Assembly: GCF_047511655.1 (NCBI RefSeq)
Contig: NC_133390.1
Coordinates: 160,391,583-160,455,582 of the forward strand
DNA: 64,000 nt
Source: Castor canadensis
Lineage: Eukaryota; Chordata; Mammalia; Rodentia; Castoridae
Reading direction: 5' to 3'
Shown: positions 48,616 through 63,960 of the stretch, one piece after another
How positions within the stretch are numbered: the first letter of the stretch is position 1
Layout: each line of letters starts with the position of its first letter
Translations under genes and position numbers: made by a program
The notes under the pieces: model-generated
Database searches by the model: none
What the model saw: the letters and a program-made list of their open reading frames with translations, nothing else
Told to the model about the DNA's origin: nothing

Positions 48616-49805
48616 TGGAGATGATATTATGGTTCTGAAAGAGGAAGCTAGAGGTCTAGTGGAGAAGAGAGGAGAAGGCACAGCAGTGGGAGTGTCAGGC
48701 CCCTGGTGCTTATGGTCCCATCTGGCAGCTCTGGAGGACTGCTATCTGGCCAGGGGTGTCCCCTTGCCAGGTCACACACTCAGATTTCCTAGACCTGAGG
48801 ACAAAGAATTGGACAGCCAGACAAACCTCCCTGGCTTCTCTGAGTGCTCCGTGCTCAGTACTCAAGCTCAGTTATTGAGCATGGGGAGTGGAGTTGGAGA
48901 GGCACAGGGAGAGGGGTGGCAGAAAGTGCCAGGAGTGTGACCCCTGGCAGTTTACAGCTTAAACATACGTTGCAACAGCCATGTTTGAGGTGGCAACAGG
49001 GCCCTTCACTTGCCTGTTTTCCCCATAATACAAGACCTTTTGGCATTCCACACTTCCGGGAGAGAACATTGCCCCAGGACACCTGGCCATCGGCAAGGTA
49101 TCTGGGGACCCAAATCCTCTCTATCAAGGCCAGGGTTTCTTTCAGCTGTGTGAAGATGGGGTGAGCTACCCGAGAGAAAGTGAGCTCACCTGCCCAACTT
49201 ATTTCCCAGGGGGTCTTGCCCTGGGTGGAGGGCTGCTTGCTTTGGGGCTCAGTGAAGTCCCACACAGCTTTGAATTTTGCTATTCAACCATACAGCAGTC
49301 ATTGAGGTCCTACTGTGAAGCAGGGACAGAGAGGTAACCCCCAAGGACAGAGCACCGACTATGTGCCACACCCTGGGCTTCCTGTGCTCAGCCTCACCAA
49401 GTGCACACGGGGACCTATGAGGAAAGCCCTTACCCCATTTATAAGGGGAAGCCAGCAGGGCCAGAGCCCAGGCCTGGGCACCCCTCAGCACAGCACAATT
49501 GATGGGGAACCCCAGTATTGCCTTTCCCCATGACATTCACATCACAGACACCTTAAGGGAGGGACCTCGATGGTGGGCACCAGTGGGTCCCTGCGTGCTG
49601 GAAAGAAGCTCCAGGTAGGAGCAAGGAGCCCAGTACCCCTCACCTCTTTGGGCTGATGGGGACAGAGTTGGGGACCAGAGGGGTGACAAGGTCTTGTTTG
49701 TGTGTACTTTTGAGACTTGAGTGTCTGGTGTGCGATAATCACTGACAGGCCCTCCCAACTGGAACTGGCCTGGCACAGGGCCAGGGTCTGCCACCTCTGG
49801 GCAGG

Positions 49806-49813
49806 TATAAGAG
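49806..49813 (+). promoter_or_regulatory. TLDC2: TATA-like box, candidate TLDC2 promoter
   Basis: TATAAGAG lies in a G-rich context, with a good donor (GGCCAG|GTGGGT) about 95 bp downstream at 49904/49905. An acceptor (CCTCCCACAG) sits at 51546, 32 bp before the TLDC2 ATG. Together these suggest a non-coding first exon starting near 49835. The model is inference from motifs only. Confidence 0.4.
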
Positions 49814-49835
49814 CCAGGGAGGAGGACCTGGAGCC

Positions 49836-49904
49836 AGGGCTGGGTAGAGGTGCCAGCCACTGGCTGAGAACAAGAGCAGGAGACAAAGCTGAACAGAAGG
49901 CCAG
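49836..49904 (+). other. TLDC2: Possible non-coding first exon of TLDC2
   Basis: Sequence from about 30 bp after the TATA-like box to the GTGGGT donor. It has no ATG and no repeat. It would splice to 51547, the base after the CCCACAG acceptor, giving a short 5' UTR before the ATG at 51579. The start is only a guess from TATA spacing. Confidence 0.3.
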
Positions 49905-50319
49905 GTGGGTAGGGTTGGTTCTGGGCGGCTTAGCCTGCTCTCTGGGGGACCAGGGAGGTGTGTGAGGGTAACCATCAGACCATCAAGCTGCAGGAGGTGG
50001 CGAGGGGCCCGGGGCTGGGCAAGGTGAGTACCTTTCTCCTCGGTATCCAACTCTCCTTTCCCCACTGAGTTCCTCACCCTGTGAGGGACTGAGGGATGGC
50101 CTGCCTCGTGGCACCCAAGTGCTGTCGTTAGGAATTTGGGCCTTGGAGCTCCTGGAGAGGCAGTGTAGAGGACAGTGATAAGCACTGTCATTTATCCAGG
50201 AGTACCAAATGCGAGGGGCGGTAGGTTATCCTTGAGGATAGAGGCCTGGCTTAGCAGCCTTGTTCTTCAGGCTTCTTTACTCTTTTTTTTGCTTTTTTAT
50301 CTTTTCTTGTTGTGGTTTG

Positions 50320-51042
50320 CTTTTTCAGACAGGAGTTGAACTTAGGGCCTTATTGCTTACAAGGCAAATGCTCTACCACTTGAGCCATGTCCCCACCCTT
50401 TTGCATTTTTAGTTTTTCAGATAGGGTCTTGCACTAACTTTCACTGGATTGATGGAACATTGATCCCTTCCACCTCTGCCTCTCAAATAGCTGGGATTAC
50501 AGGGATGCAGCACCACATCTTCACTTATTTTTACAGCAGTCTTAGGAGTTAGCTGTTAGATGAGGAAAGTGAAGCATAGAGATGTTAAGGAACCTCTAGG
50601 TCACACAGCCAAATAAGTAGCAAATCAGGATTTGAATTCCCTGACTCGAGAGCCTGTGGTCTTTTTTGTGGTGAGGACAGTACTGAGGTTTGAACTCAGG
50701 GCTTGTGCTTGCTAGGCAACAGCTCTACCACCTAAGCCATGCCTCTAGCCTCTTTTAATTTTTTAAAAAACATTTATTTATTTATTTATTTATTTATGCA
50801 GTGCTAGGGATCAAGCCCAGGGCCTTGTGTGCACTGTGGGGGTGAGGGTGGGGGCATAGCATTTTACCACTGAGCTACCCCCGACCCAGCTGGCCCATCT
50901 ATGCTCTTTTTCATCCTCCTCCCCTCCCTTCCACTTTCCTTCTCTCCCTTCTTTTCTTTTCCTTTTTTGGTGCTAGAGATTGAACCCAAGGTCTTGCACA
51001 TGCTAGGCAAGTGCTCTACCACCGAGCAATGCCCCAGTCCAA
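50320..51042 (-). repeat. Row of four antisense SINEs
   Basis: Composite at about 50320-50515, ID-like at about 50660-50750, ID at about 50795-50885 (after a (TTTA)n run at 50772-50798) and ID at about 50960-51042. This is the densest SINE cluster between the SOGA1 and TLDC2 promoters and lies in the proposed TLDC2 5' intron. Confidence 0.7.
50772..50798. repeat. (TTTA)n microsatellite
   Basis: About 6 units; the reversed tail of the adjoining SINE. Confidence 0.9.
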
Positions 51043-51578
51043 AATATTGTGTATGAATGATCTATTCTTTTAGTCTGGACACACCCTTTCTGGCTTCTGT
51101 TATAACGCACTCATCCATTTTGAGAGGGACCTGAATTACAGGCTGTCTGTCCTGGGAGGGCTTCTGAGATTAGCTGGTCTAACATGTTACATGTTATATG
51201 TGGAGAAACTGAGGCTCAGAGGTACAAATCCATGGTCACACAGGGAATGAGAGGCCCTGGACCCACAGCCTAGACCTTAGCCATCTTCCCAAAGAGCCAC
51301 AGTCCTGGGACCAGGCAGCCAGAGGAGCAGGGTGGTGGCACAGGTAGATGTGTTGTGCATAGCTAATGATGTCAGGTGCTAACTGCAAACGAGGCCTTGA
51401 ATGCCAAGGCACAGAGCCACTGGTCTAGGGTTGACAGGTGAGAGGGAGCAAAGGGCAGCCAGGTGGGCACGAAGCCAGCTGGGTGTGCCCAGGCCCCTCC
51501 CTCTCATCTCCTGGTTTCGTCCGTCTCCCAGCCCTTCCTCCCACAGGGCTGAGGACCTGGCACCTGTGAGACAGGAGA

Positions 51579-51611
51579 ATGAAAGGTCTCCGCTGGCAGT
51601 ACACTCGACTG
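51579..51611 (+). CDS. TLDC2: TLDC2 coding exon 1 (residues 1-11)
   Basis: Start of TLDC2, a small TLDc-domain protein. The exon encodes MKGLRWQYTRL and ends at a strong donor (CTG|GTAAGG). The ATG has A at -3. The N-terminus matches the human start (MRGLRWRYTRL as I recall it), which fixes the initiation site. TLDc proteins as a family are linked to oxidative-stress resistance and to binding and regulating the vacuolar proton ATPase; the specific role of TLDC2 is poorly known. The full protein predicted here is 218 residues, against about 215 in human. The gene is complete in six coding exons and lies between SOGA1 (promoters facing away from each other) and SAMHD1 (convergent). Confidence 0.93.
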
Positions 51612-52678
51612 GTAAGGGGCACAGCTTGGCCGGATAACATTGGGAAGGGGATGAGGGAGGGGCCTGGGTGGAGCAGGAAGTGATGGGTGCTTTGTCCTTC
51701 TTAGGTTCCTCCCTGGCTGGCCAGGGGTTTAGAGCAGAGGCTGACTCAGGAAGCTGGGGCCTGAGCCCCCAGCCCTGTGGTCCTGAAACACTCCAGGGGG
51801 ACAGACCACTGTCTGTGTCCCTTCTGGAGGGTGCCATAGTGACACTCCTGGGTCTGGAGAATGGGGGGAGGGCAGGAGAGGGAATCCCGTGTGTTTCTTC
51901 TGTTTAGAGCAGTCTCTACTTATGAGGAGCCTGAAGTCATGTGTGCAAGCCTGCATAGATAAGTACACACGCGTGAACACACACAGTCAAACACACCCTG
52001 GTACACAGTGGAAGCTCAGGTATATGAGTTAGTGTGCAGGCCCACACATAAATGCATGAGTATTTACACACCCCCAGTCAAAACACACTAACACAGAGCA
52101 CTCAAATCCACACTGAACCTTTTCATACTGATTGGCCTACACAACTGTGTTTCAAGCCAGCACACAATTCACACAAACAAACACGTTTTCATGGACCTGT
52201 GTGCACGGCCTCACGTCTGACCACACTTAGGCCTCATTCATAGGCTGAAGGTGAGCCCCGGGCTTCCTGTGTGACTGAGAAGTCAGCAGCCCGTCCTCAG
52301 GACTGTGGGGAGAATTCTGAGATCATGCATGGCAAGCAGGCCACAGGCCTGGTCACAGAGTATGGGCTGCATCAGTGTCAGCCACTGTCCTGACTACTGT
52401 TGCTGTATCGTCATTGTGTCTCATACAAACACACATAGCTGCAGCTCCCAGGGCCTGGCTGCCACCTGCCCTCCTAGAACTTGAAGCCTGGGACCCACTC
52501 TGGTCCAGAGAAACAGGCAGACAGGCCTCAGATGAACAGCACCGTGGGCCAGGGGACATGTGCCTGCCACCTTCCTCTGCTGGTCCAGGAGGAAGCAGGC
52601 CAGGGCACTCCCTGTGAGATGGTACCAACTGGTGCCTCTTTGTTCCTCAATCTACACGGCTTCTTTGGGTCTTCACAG
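51612..52678 (+). other. TLDC2: TLDC2 intron 1
   Basis: 1.07 kb intron, phase 0. It contains an ACAC/CACA-rich stretch at about 51965-52200 and no recognisable SINE. Confidence 0.85.
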
Positions 52679-52843
52679 CCCACTCAGATGGAGGACGCCT
52701 TCTCTGGGGAGGAGGAGGATGAGGAGGAGGATGTGGAGGAGGCAGAAGCAGCAGAGGCAGCCCCTGGCCCTCCGCCTGCAGACCCTGTGGAGCCACAGCT
52801 GACAGAAGCCAGCCAGGTCCTGGGCACCTTGGAGATCAGGCAG
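52679..52843 (+). CDS. TLDC2: TLDC2 coding exon 2 (residues 12-66), acidic linker
   Basis: 55 residues between acceptor CTTCACAG and donor CAG|GTTCGG. Starts [10 protein letters not shown], runs into a Glu/Asp tract ([18 protein letters not shown]), a Pro-rich segment, and then the conserved [15 protein letters not shown] that leads into the TLDc domain. The acidic tract is coded by repeated GAG/GAT triplets, so its length is likely variable. The donor is weak at +3/+4, yet it is the one needed to join the frame to exon 3. Confidence 0.93.
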
Positions 52844-53684
<841 letters not shown>

Positions 53685-53947
53685 TAACTGACTGAGTTAT
53701 CCTAACAGGCCAGAGGATGGGATTGAGACACTCCCGCCGCCCCCCACCCCGGAGCCTGGCACTCATTTGTTCACCTGGCACACATATCTTACGTGTCTTT
53801 GGTGAGCCAGGTTAGATGTGGAGTAAGGATAACCCAGAACCTGTCCCAGCCCTTCTGGAGCTCAGGGTCTACTGGGGGGAGGGGCCAGGCCTGAAGCAAA
53901 TTATCATTACTATAAATGTAAAACTGTGACAGACAAGAGCTATGAAG

Positions 53948-54065
53948 GGATTTTTTTTTTTTTTTGAGTTAAGGTCTTGGTATGTAGCCCAGGCTAATCT
54001 TGAACTTGAAATCCTCCTGCCTCAGCCTCCCAAGTGCTGGGATTACAGATGTGAGTCATAAGAAT
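53948..54065 (-). repeat. B1 SINE, antisense
   Basis: A T-run, then GTATGTAGCCCAGGCTAATC ... CAAGTGCTGGGATTACAGAT. Confidence 0.8.
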
Positions 54066-55067
54066 CACCCAACTCTTATGGAGGGAGTTTAAGTAGGTGA
54101 TCTGCACCTTAATGATCAGTGTAGTTTTGAAAACATCTCCCCTTCTGATGGGAGAAGAACAGATTGGGGGGCAGGTAATAATGAAATGGTCAGAAGCAGC
54201 CACTGATGGCTCCTACATTTTACAAGAGAAACCTTGAGATAGCTATGCCTGAAGCCCACAGTCTCGCCAATGGTGGAATTTCAAGAATTTCAAGTAGGCT
54301 CTCCAGGCAGAAGTGTGGTGGGAACTGGTTTCAAATACTGCTCTGCAAAAGAAACATGCTAGCGCTGGAGAGATCTCAGGGGTCCCAGAGGAACCCCCAC
54401 TTGAACAGGAGTACTTGTCTAAAAATGCTGATGGAAGAGGGCTGGGAAGCTCACGCCCTTCAGATGGAGCCTTTTTTGTGACAGATTCCACCAACAGTGA
54501 AGTTTCTCCTACGATTATCTGCCCCAGTGACCCTCCCTTTGCCACTTAGCACTATTTGGTGAAAATCCACACCCCAGCTAACCACGGGAGGAAGATGGCG
54601 AAGTCACTCAGTGAAACACTGGGCAGGCAAGAACCTGAAGTAGAAGCCTGGGTATTAAACGTGCTAAGTGCTTCTCTTCCAAGTAGCTAGGATTACAGGC
54701 GTGAGTCACCAGTGCCAGGCCCAGTGTTTCTCTTTAAAGCGGGTTATAAACAGTATTCTTAGAACGACTGGGGGAAATGGAGTATGGACTGGCTACTAAG
54801 CAATAACACGGAATTTATTCTTAGTTCTCTTCGGTGTGATAATGGGACTGTGTTATATAAGAGAAAGTCCCCCATTCTAAGGAGCTAAATTATTTAGAGA
54901 TGAAAGGTCACGATATTTGCCACTTACTTTGAAATGGGTCAGAGAAATACAGAGAGAGAGCAAACAGAGTGAACTCCTTTACCACTGTCGAGTCTGCGGA
55001 GGGAATGTGTGCAGTGCTTTGAACTTTTCTTTATGTTTGAAATTGGTAAAGAAAAGCCAGGGGAGCA

Positions 55068-55192
55068 GGGTGTGGTGTTGCACGCCAGTGTTCAGGAGAC
55101 TGAAGCAGGAGCACTGAGAGTTCAAGGCCAACCTGGGTTACATAGTAAGAACCTGTCTCAAAAAAACAAAACAAAACAAAACAAAAAGTGAG
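55068..55192 (+). repeat. B1 SINE
   Basis: GTGGTGTTGCACGCCAGTGT ... AGTTCAAGGCCAACCTGGGT with (AAAAC)n tail. Confidence 0.8.
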
Positions 55193-55579
55193 GGGGAAGC
55201 AGCTGGGGCTCTCTTTTTGCATAAAAGTCTGAACACTGGCACTAAGAATACCAGAAGGAAAGGCACCAAGATGTTAAGAGAAGTCATCTTGGGGAGGAAG
55301 AAGGAGTTTGGGGATTATTTTACTTTCTTTCCTTTTTGCTTGTCTATAACCTGTAATTTTTCTAGAAGGGTGACTAGTATAGAGGAAGTATATTTGGGGA
55401 AGAGAGGGAGGGTCCTGACAACCAGAGGGCTGGCAAGGACTTTTCCTGGGGAGCATGAAGAAAGGGTGCAGGTGGAGGGCCACAGGGGCTCCTGGTCCCC
55501 AGCACTGCCCCAGCTGCCCTGGTGCCCTCAAGGCTGAGGCCACATTACAAGGCTGGAGACTGGGCTGCCCTTCCAGTAG

Positions 55580-59799
<4,220 letters not shown>

Positions 59800-60209
59800 T
59801 GCCCCTGTCAGCTTCCCAGAGCAACAGGTGCTCAGATGGGCTCCCAGATGCTGTCCAGGTTTTTCTTCCACAGGGCAGCCACTCTGTCTGAAACAGGACA
59901 GCGAGGGACCCTCATGGTGACAGCTGTCAGATGGCCTCCTTGTGGCCTGGGGACTTAATTTGGGGACTGGGCAGGCACTAATCCACAGAGGGGACTTTGA
60001 AGGTGTGAAAGACACACCTTACCCAAGAAGCAGAGTCCCTCATGAAAACTATTTTTACAGGAATTCAATAGTAAATGTTCATTGTAGAAAACCCAGAAGA
60101 CACCCCAAAATTTTAATTGTCTAAAAATTAGCAGCTCCCAAACAGTAACATTTTCATGTATATACTTCTAAACAAATTCCCATGGAGGCATATTGACACC
60201 CCTCCTCCC

Positions 60210-60212
<3 letters not shown>

Positions 60213-60254
<42 letters not shown>
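60213..60254. repeat. (CA)n microsatellite in TLDC2 3' UTR
   Basis: About 21 CA units, 414 bp past the stop of TLDC2. Confidence 0.95.
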
Positions 60255-60256
<2 letters not shown>

Positions 60257-60305
60257 ATGAGATTCTTGCTTTGTGTGTTTTAGGAATTACTTTAAGAATT
60301 TTATC

Positions 60306-60350
60306 TGTATGCACATATGAATAATAAAAGAAAAATAAAAAATAAAAAAA
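60306..60350 (+). mobile_element. LINE-1 3' tail fragment
   Basis: GTATGCACATATGAATAATA followed by A-rich sequence is the reverse complement of the left end of the 11.36 kb LINE-1. It is only a few tens of bases, with no target-site duplication that I can see. Confidence 0.6.
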
Positions 60351-60390
60351 AATTGTCAAACCTCAGAAACCTGGACTTAGCCAGTGAATT

Positions 60391-60396
60391 AATAAA
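60391..60396 (+). terminator. TLDC2: Candidate TLDC2 polyadenylation signal
   Basis: AATAAA in unique sequence, 592 bp past the TLDC2 stop and followed by a T/G-containing stretch. An earlier AATAAA at 60323-60328 lies in a short LINE-1 tail and is a weaker choice. Confidence 0.45.
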
Positions 60397-60544
60397 GACC
60401 TTGTCAATGCCATCCTCTCTTGCGGACTCAGCGTCTAGGTGGATCCTAGACAGCACACATTCCTTTGCATGGAAGGGTCAAGGGCAGACATGCACAGGAT
60501 AAGAAGCACACCTTTGGTTTCAAGATAGAGACACATTCATGAGC

Positions 60545-60550
60545 TTTATT
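60545..60550 (-). terminator. SAMHD1: Candidate SAMHD1 polyadenylation signal
   Basis: TTTATT on the plus strand is AATAAA on the minus strand, in unique sequence. The cleavage site would fall near 60525, about 100 bp from the predicted TLDC2 end. Confidence 0.45.
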
Positions 60551-60871
60551 GTATTGCAGCTGCTCCCCTCACCCAACTGATCCCAGTCACTTTGCCCTAC
60601 AGTTCTATTTACAGTCTCAAGGTGACGGTGTTCAGTAATCTGGAGACAAAGCTGTTAGAATCTTCATTTTTATAGTCAAGATGTTTCTGAAGAAGCAGAC
60701 ATGGTTCTCATGATGACAACAGTTCCAACAGCATAAAATGCAGCTGTCTTTCATGTAACAGAAGATGGTTACAAAAGAGATTCAAGTTGCTTTTCAGAGA
60801 GCACAATGATACAATGTCAGGACTACAAAATTCCAGAGTAAACCACAGTGATTAAAAAATAAGATTGGCAG

Positions 60872-61070
60872 CTAGGCACTGGTGGCTCATGCCTTTAATC
60901 CTAGCTGCTCAGGAAGCAGAGATCAGGAGGATTGCGGTTCAAAGCCAGCCCGGGCAAATAGTTCTCGAGACCCTATCTCAAAAAAACCCATCACAAAAAA
61001 GGACGGATGGAGTGGCTCAACGTGTAGGCCCTGAGTTCAAGCCCCAGTACTGAAAAAAAAAATGGCAGAA
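60872..61070 (+). repeat. Composite SINE in the SAMHD1 3' UTR region
   Basis: GGCACTGGTGGCTCATGCCT ... GAGTTCAAGCCCCAGTACTG with A-tail; antisense to SAMHD1. Confidence 0.8.
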
Positions 61071-61997
61071 ATAAAGCAATCTTAGTGGAAAGAAATTACA
61101 TTCTTGCCTTGAATCTGGGCACAGGAAGTTGAGACTTATGTTCTCTCTCCTGAATGTTGTAGAGGCACCTTGGCTGAGCAGTTAGGAGCCAGAGTCTCAC
61201 TGTGCGTCTGTGAGCTCACATGTGATACTCCTCCACAAATATGCATCGTGGGGGAAGGAGTGATAATACAGGACGGCAGACACTCCATATACCTCTCACC
61301 TGAGTGGATGGCACACAACCTGTCTACCCTGAGGAAGTGGCAGTGTGGGGAGGCCACTGTGAGTTGCCCTCACTTGCTCTGGCTGCCCACAGCCATTGTA
61401 GCCACTTGACTCCCAGACCACCAAGGAGGTTCTGTCAAGGAAGCATCATGCTAAGATGTTAGGGGCTCACTGTCCTGCATCTCTAGCACCCTCTGGTCAC
61501 CACTGCTTTGGCTCCAACTCCAGATATTGCTCTCAATGAACTACACTTTGGAGTTGGGGGTGCCCTTAGCACAGGAGCACTGCTCAACCATGGTGACACC
61601 CACTCTACTGCTGGGAACATCAGGTTACACAGGGTCCTTGGGATGCAGTCTCAGCAAAGGCTGCTCTGAAACCCAAAAAATGCACAGAAGCAGCAAAAAT
61701 CAAGTCCCAGGTACAAAGAGCCCCAAGGCTTGTGCCTGTGATGACCTCTGAGTGGTTCACCAGACAGATGTGGGAGGCAGGGGGTGTGGGGGGGTAGAGG
61801 GTGGGGAGTTGGGGGAGGGGAGGAACCTCATCTCCAGGACCAGTAGTGGAGGCCCTGGGGCTGGGGCAGTGAGGGCTCAGGAAAGGAAGAACTGATTGGT
61901 CTGGATGGGCAAGGGAGTCAAAGAGAAGCCCACTTTGAGGCATTCCTTTGCCTTGGGGCCTTCTAAAGGGAAGTTTATGCTCCACTTCAGAGAACAC

Positions 61998-62090
61998 CAG
62001 GGCTGGGGATATAGTTCAATGGTAGAGCATTTATTTGCCTAACATGTGAGAGGCCCTGGGTTCAATCTCCAGCACCAGGAAAAAAGAACA
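61998..62090 (+). repeat. ID SINE in the SAMHD1 3' UTR region
   Basis: GGGCTGGGGATATAGTTCAA ... GGTTCAATCTCCAGCACC with A-tail; antisense to SAMHD1. Confidence 0.75.
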
Positions 62091-62667
62091 AAAAACGGAG
62101 CCCTGAAGCCCTCAGAACTTCTCACCAAAGAGTGGAAGCCCAGTCCCAGCCCACACCTGCTTCTCTATGCCCAACCTGGCAGCTTATGGAGGCAGGAGGG
62201 GAGGACAGGTGTCTCTCACTGGCATTTAGATCACCTGAAAAGTGCTATCCCAGACTCAGGTGGCTAGGACTTTGTTTATTTTCAACCATGTCTGTTAGTG
62301 ACAATTTTGAATTCTAATTTGTACCCTTGTCTCAATTTCTAAGTTAAAAACAAAACAAAACAAAAAAAACAATCAACTGTCATAGGAGTTCAGAATGGAT
62401 AAAAACAGCTATTATTCTAAGAAAATAGATTATTAAGGGAGAGAGGCTTTAATTAATGTAAAACAAGGTCATGCTTCCATAGCATGTACAGCAAGATTTA
62501 CCTAATACCTTTCCATTGCTTTGAATAAAAACCATTTTACCTTCAGCATGTGTATACATTCACAATACAAAATCAAAAGCACTAGTTAGTACATTTATGG
62601 AACTCTATGGTACTCCCTAACTTAATTGTTAAGAGAGCTTTTGTAAACAACCACTTGCAAATTTCAC

Positions 62668-62790
62668 TTAAAATTTAAGCTGGGTTTTGAATTTGGAGGC
62701 TTCTCGTAAACGAGTTGGGCTGTGGGCTGACTCCTTGTTGTTCCACTCCTTTTTCAGAGGTGTGATAAGAGGGGCTACGATATCACCATC
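62668..62790 (-). CDS. SAMHD1: SAMHD1 last coding exon (C-terminal 40 residues)
   Basis: C-terminus of SAMHD1, the GTP/dNTP-activated deoxynucleotide triphosphohydrolase that lowers cellular dNTP pools and so limits reverse transcription; it is nuclear and works as a tetramer. The exon starts after a CCTGATAG acceptor and reads [20 protein letters not shown], then [17 protein letters not shown] and TAA at 62670-62668. The first part closely matches human (DGDVIAPLITPQKKEW... PTRLREASK). The tail after REASK differs from human, and the stop comes about four residues earlier. In human the conserved APLITP lies near the CDK-phosphorylated Thr592; TP is kept here. The HD catalytic domain and all other exons lie past the right edge; I found no further exon up to 64000. 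Minus strand, facing TLDC2. Confidence 0.94.
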   Translation of the reverse strand, partial: DGDIVAPLITPLKKEWNNKESAHSPTRLREASKFKTQLKF

Positions 62791-63516
62791 CTATCAGGAA
62801 GAGAGAAAAACAGGGAATGGAGAAAAGTCAATTTCCATTTTTATTTCTGCTCTTGTTATGCAGATAAGATTGCTTCTAGATACACTTACTTTTGGGAAAC
62901 TTCAAACTAGATATGTCCTGAGCTTGGATCGAATTAGAAATACCATAGTCCTGGGCTGGGGGCGTGGCACAGTGGTAGCAGATAAGGGTTTTCAGGGGAA
63001 AAGCCACCAGACCTCTTTTCAAAGATGACTGGTTACAGTGCACTGCTGCCCAGGTTTCTGATCTCCACTTCCATACACCTTCATGGATCATAAGCTAAAC
63101 TTGAATTTTCCTCTGCAATCAGAGCTCTGACTTTGGATCCAGTCAAATGAGTTCCTGTACCCAAAATGAGGGCTGAGCTGGCCTCAAAGCAAAGTGACAC
63201 ATCAATCTGCCAGCAGAGAGCAGCAGCAGCAAGGCCTTCCTACACCTGACTGTCTTGAACCATCCTGGGACTTGAGGATAAATTCTTTGGTTGTATGAAG
63301 GTACAGGATCTTTGACAACCTTTACTATACAAAGAATAGATGTTTATGGCAGGACACTGGGGTCCTCTTCATCTGTGTTCTACTCAGCACCATGGGAACT
63401 GCTCTTGTTATGGGAGCTGCCCTTCTCAGCTCCTGTGCCCACTGACTTCCTCTACAGAGCTGATACTTTCTCTTATCCTTCAGCTCTCAGCTTCTAAGTC
63501 CTTCTCTCTTTCTTCT

Positions 63517-63715
63517 TTGCAGTGCTGGGGAATGAAAGCTGGGCCTTGCACATGCTAGGCAAGCGCTCTACCACAGAGCTATATTCCCAGCTCCTCCTTG
63601 GTTTTTTGAGACAGGGTTCTCATTATGTGCCCAGACTGGTATCAAATTCATGATTCTTCTGCCTCAGCCTCCAGAGTGCTGAGAATATAGGCACGTGCCA
63701 CCACATCTGGCTTAA
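63517..63715 (-). repeat. ID and B1 SINEs, antisense
   Basis: ID at about 63517-63598 (AGGCAAGCGCTCTACCACAG) followed by B1 at about 63599-63715 (TTTTTTGAGACAGGGTTCTC). Confidence 0.75.
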
Positions 63716-63719
63716 GTCC

Positions 63720-63960
63720 TTCTTTAGGTTTGTGCTTTTCCCAATCAACGAAGTCTGGCAAGATCTCTCTCCTTTTTGCTCCTCTAAGGTTCTGTACCCA
63801 GCCCACTCCAAAGCACTTACCACACTACTGAAATTGTTATTTACATGTGTGACTGTTATCCCCCACTAGTGTAAGACCCTTGAGACTAATGAACTATGAC
63901 CATCTTAGGTACTGTTCTATCCCTGGTACCTAACACAGGGCCTGCAAAACAAAAACAGGG
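63720..63960 (+). mobile_element. LINE-2-like remnant
   Basis: CACTAGTGTAAGACCCTTGA ... CCTGGTACCTAACACAGGGC follows the LINE-2 3' pattern, at the right edge. Confidence 0.45.

Larger units (their letters stand above)
43041..49805. other. Intergenic region between SOGA1 and TLDC2
   Basis: Repeat-rich and without a supported gene. From the left: an antisense SINE (43350-43430), a C/T-rich tract (43790-43970), an antisense B1-like unit (45145-45245), a MaLR-like LTR remnant (45280-45765), a LINE-1 3' part (46211-47190) and a row of SINEs to 48.6 kb. The 44.1-45.1 and 48.6-49.8 kb blocks look unique. Confidence 0.8.
59800..60390 (+). other. TLDC2: TLDC2 3' UTR
   Basis: Inferred untranslated region after the TGA. 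It includes a (CA)n run at 60213-60254 and a very short LINE-1 3' tail at about 60306-60350. The end depends on which AATAAA is used. Confidence 0.5.
60525..62667 (-). other. SAMHD1: Probable SAMHD1 3' UTR
   Basis: Inferred untranslated tail, about 2.1 kb, from the TAA to a minus-strand AATAAA at 60550-60545. It contains a composite SINE (about 60872-61070) and an ID SINE (about 61998-62085), both on the plus strand and so antisense to the transcript, and an A/T-rich stretch at about 62270-62660. Other minus-strand AATAAA hexamers (for example near 62275 and 62035) could give shorter forms. Confidence 0.5.

Noticed and set aside
62876-63091. Frame near the last SAMHD1 exon, considered as the penultimate exon
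   Set aside because: The translation has none of the expected SAMHD1 residues (such as the YAARQYFVQW region) and no suitable splice pair.
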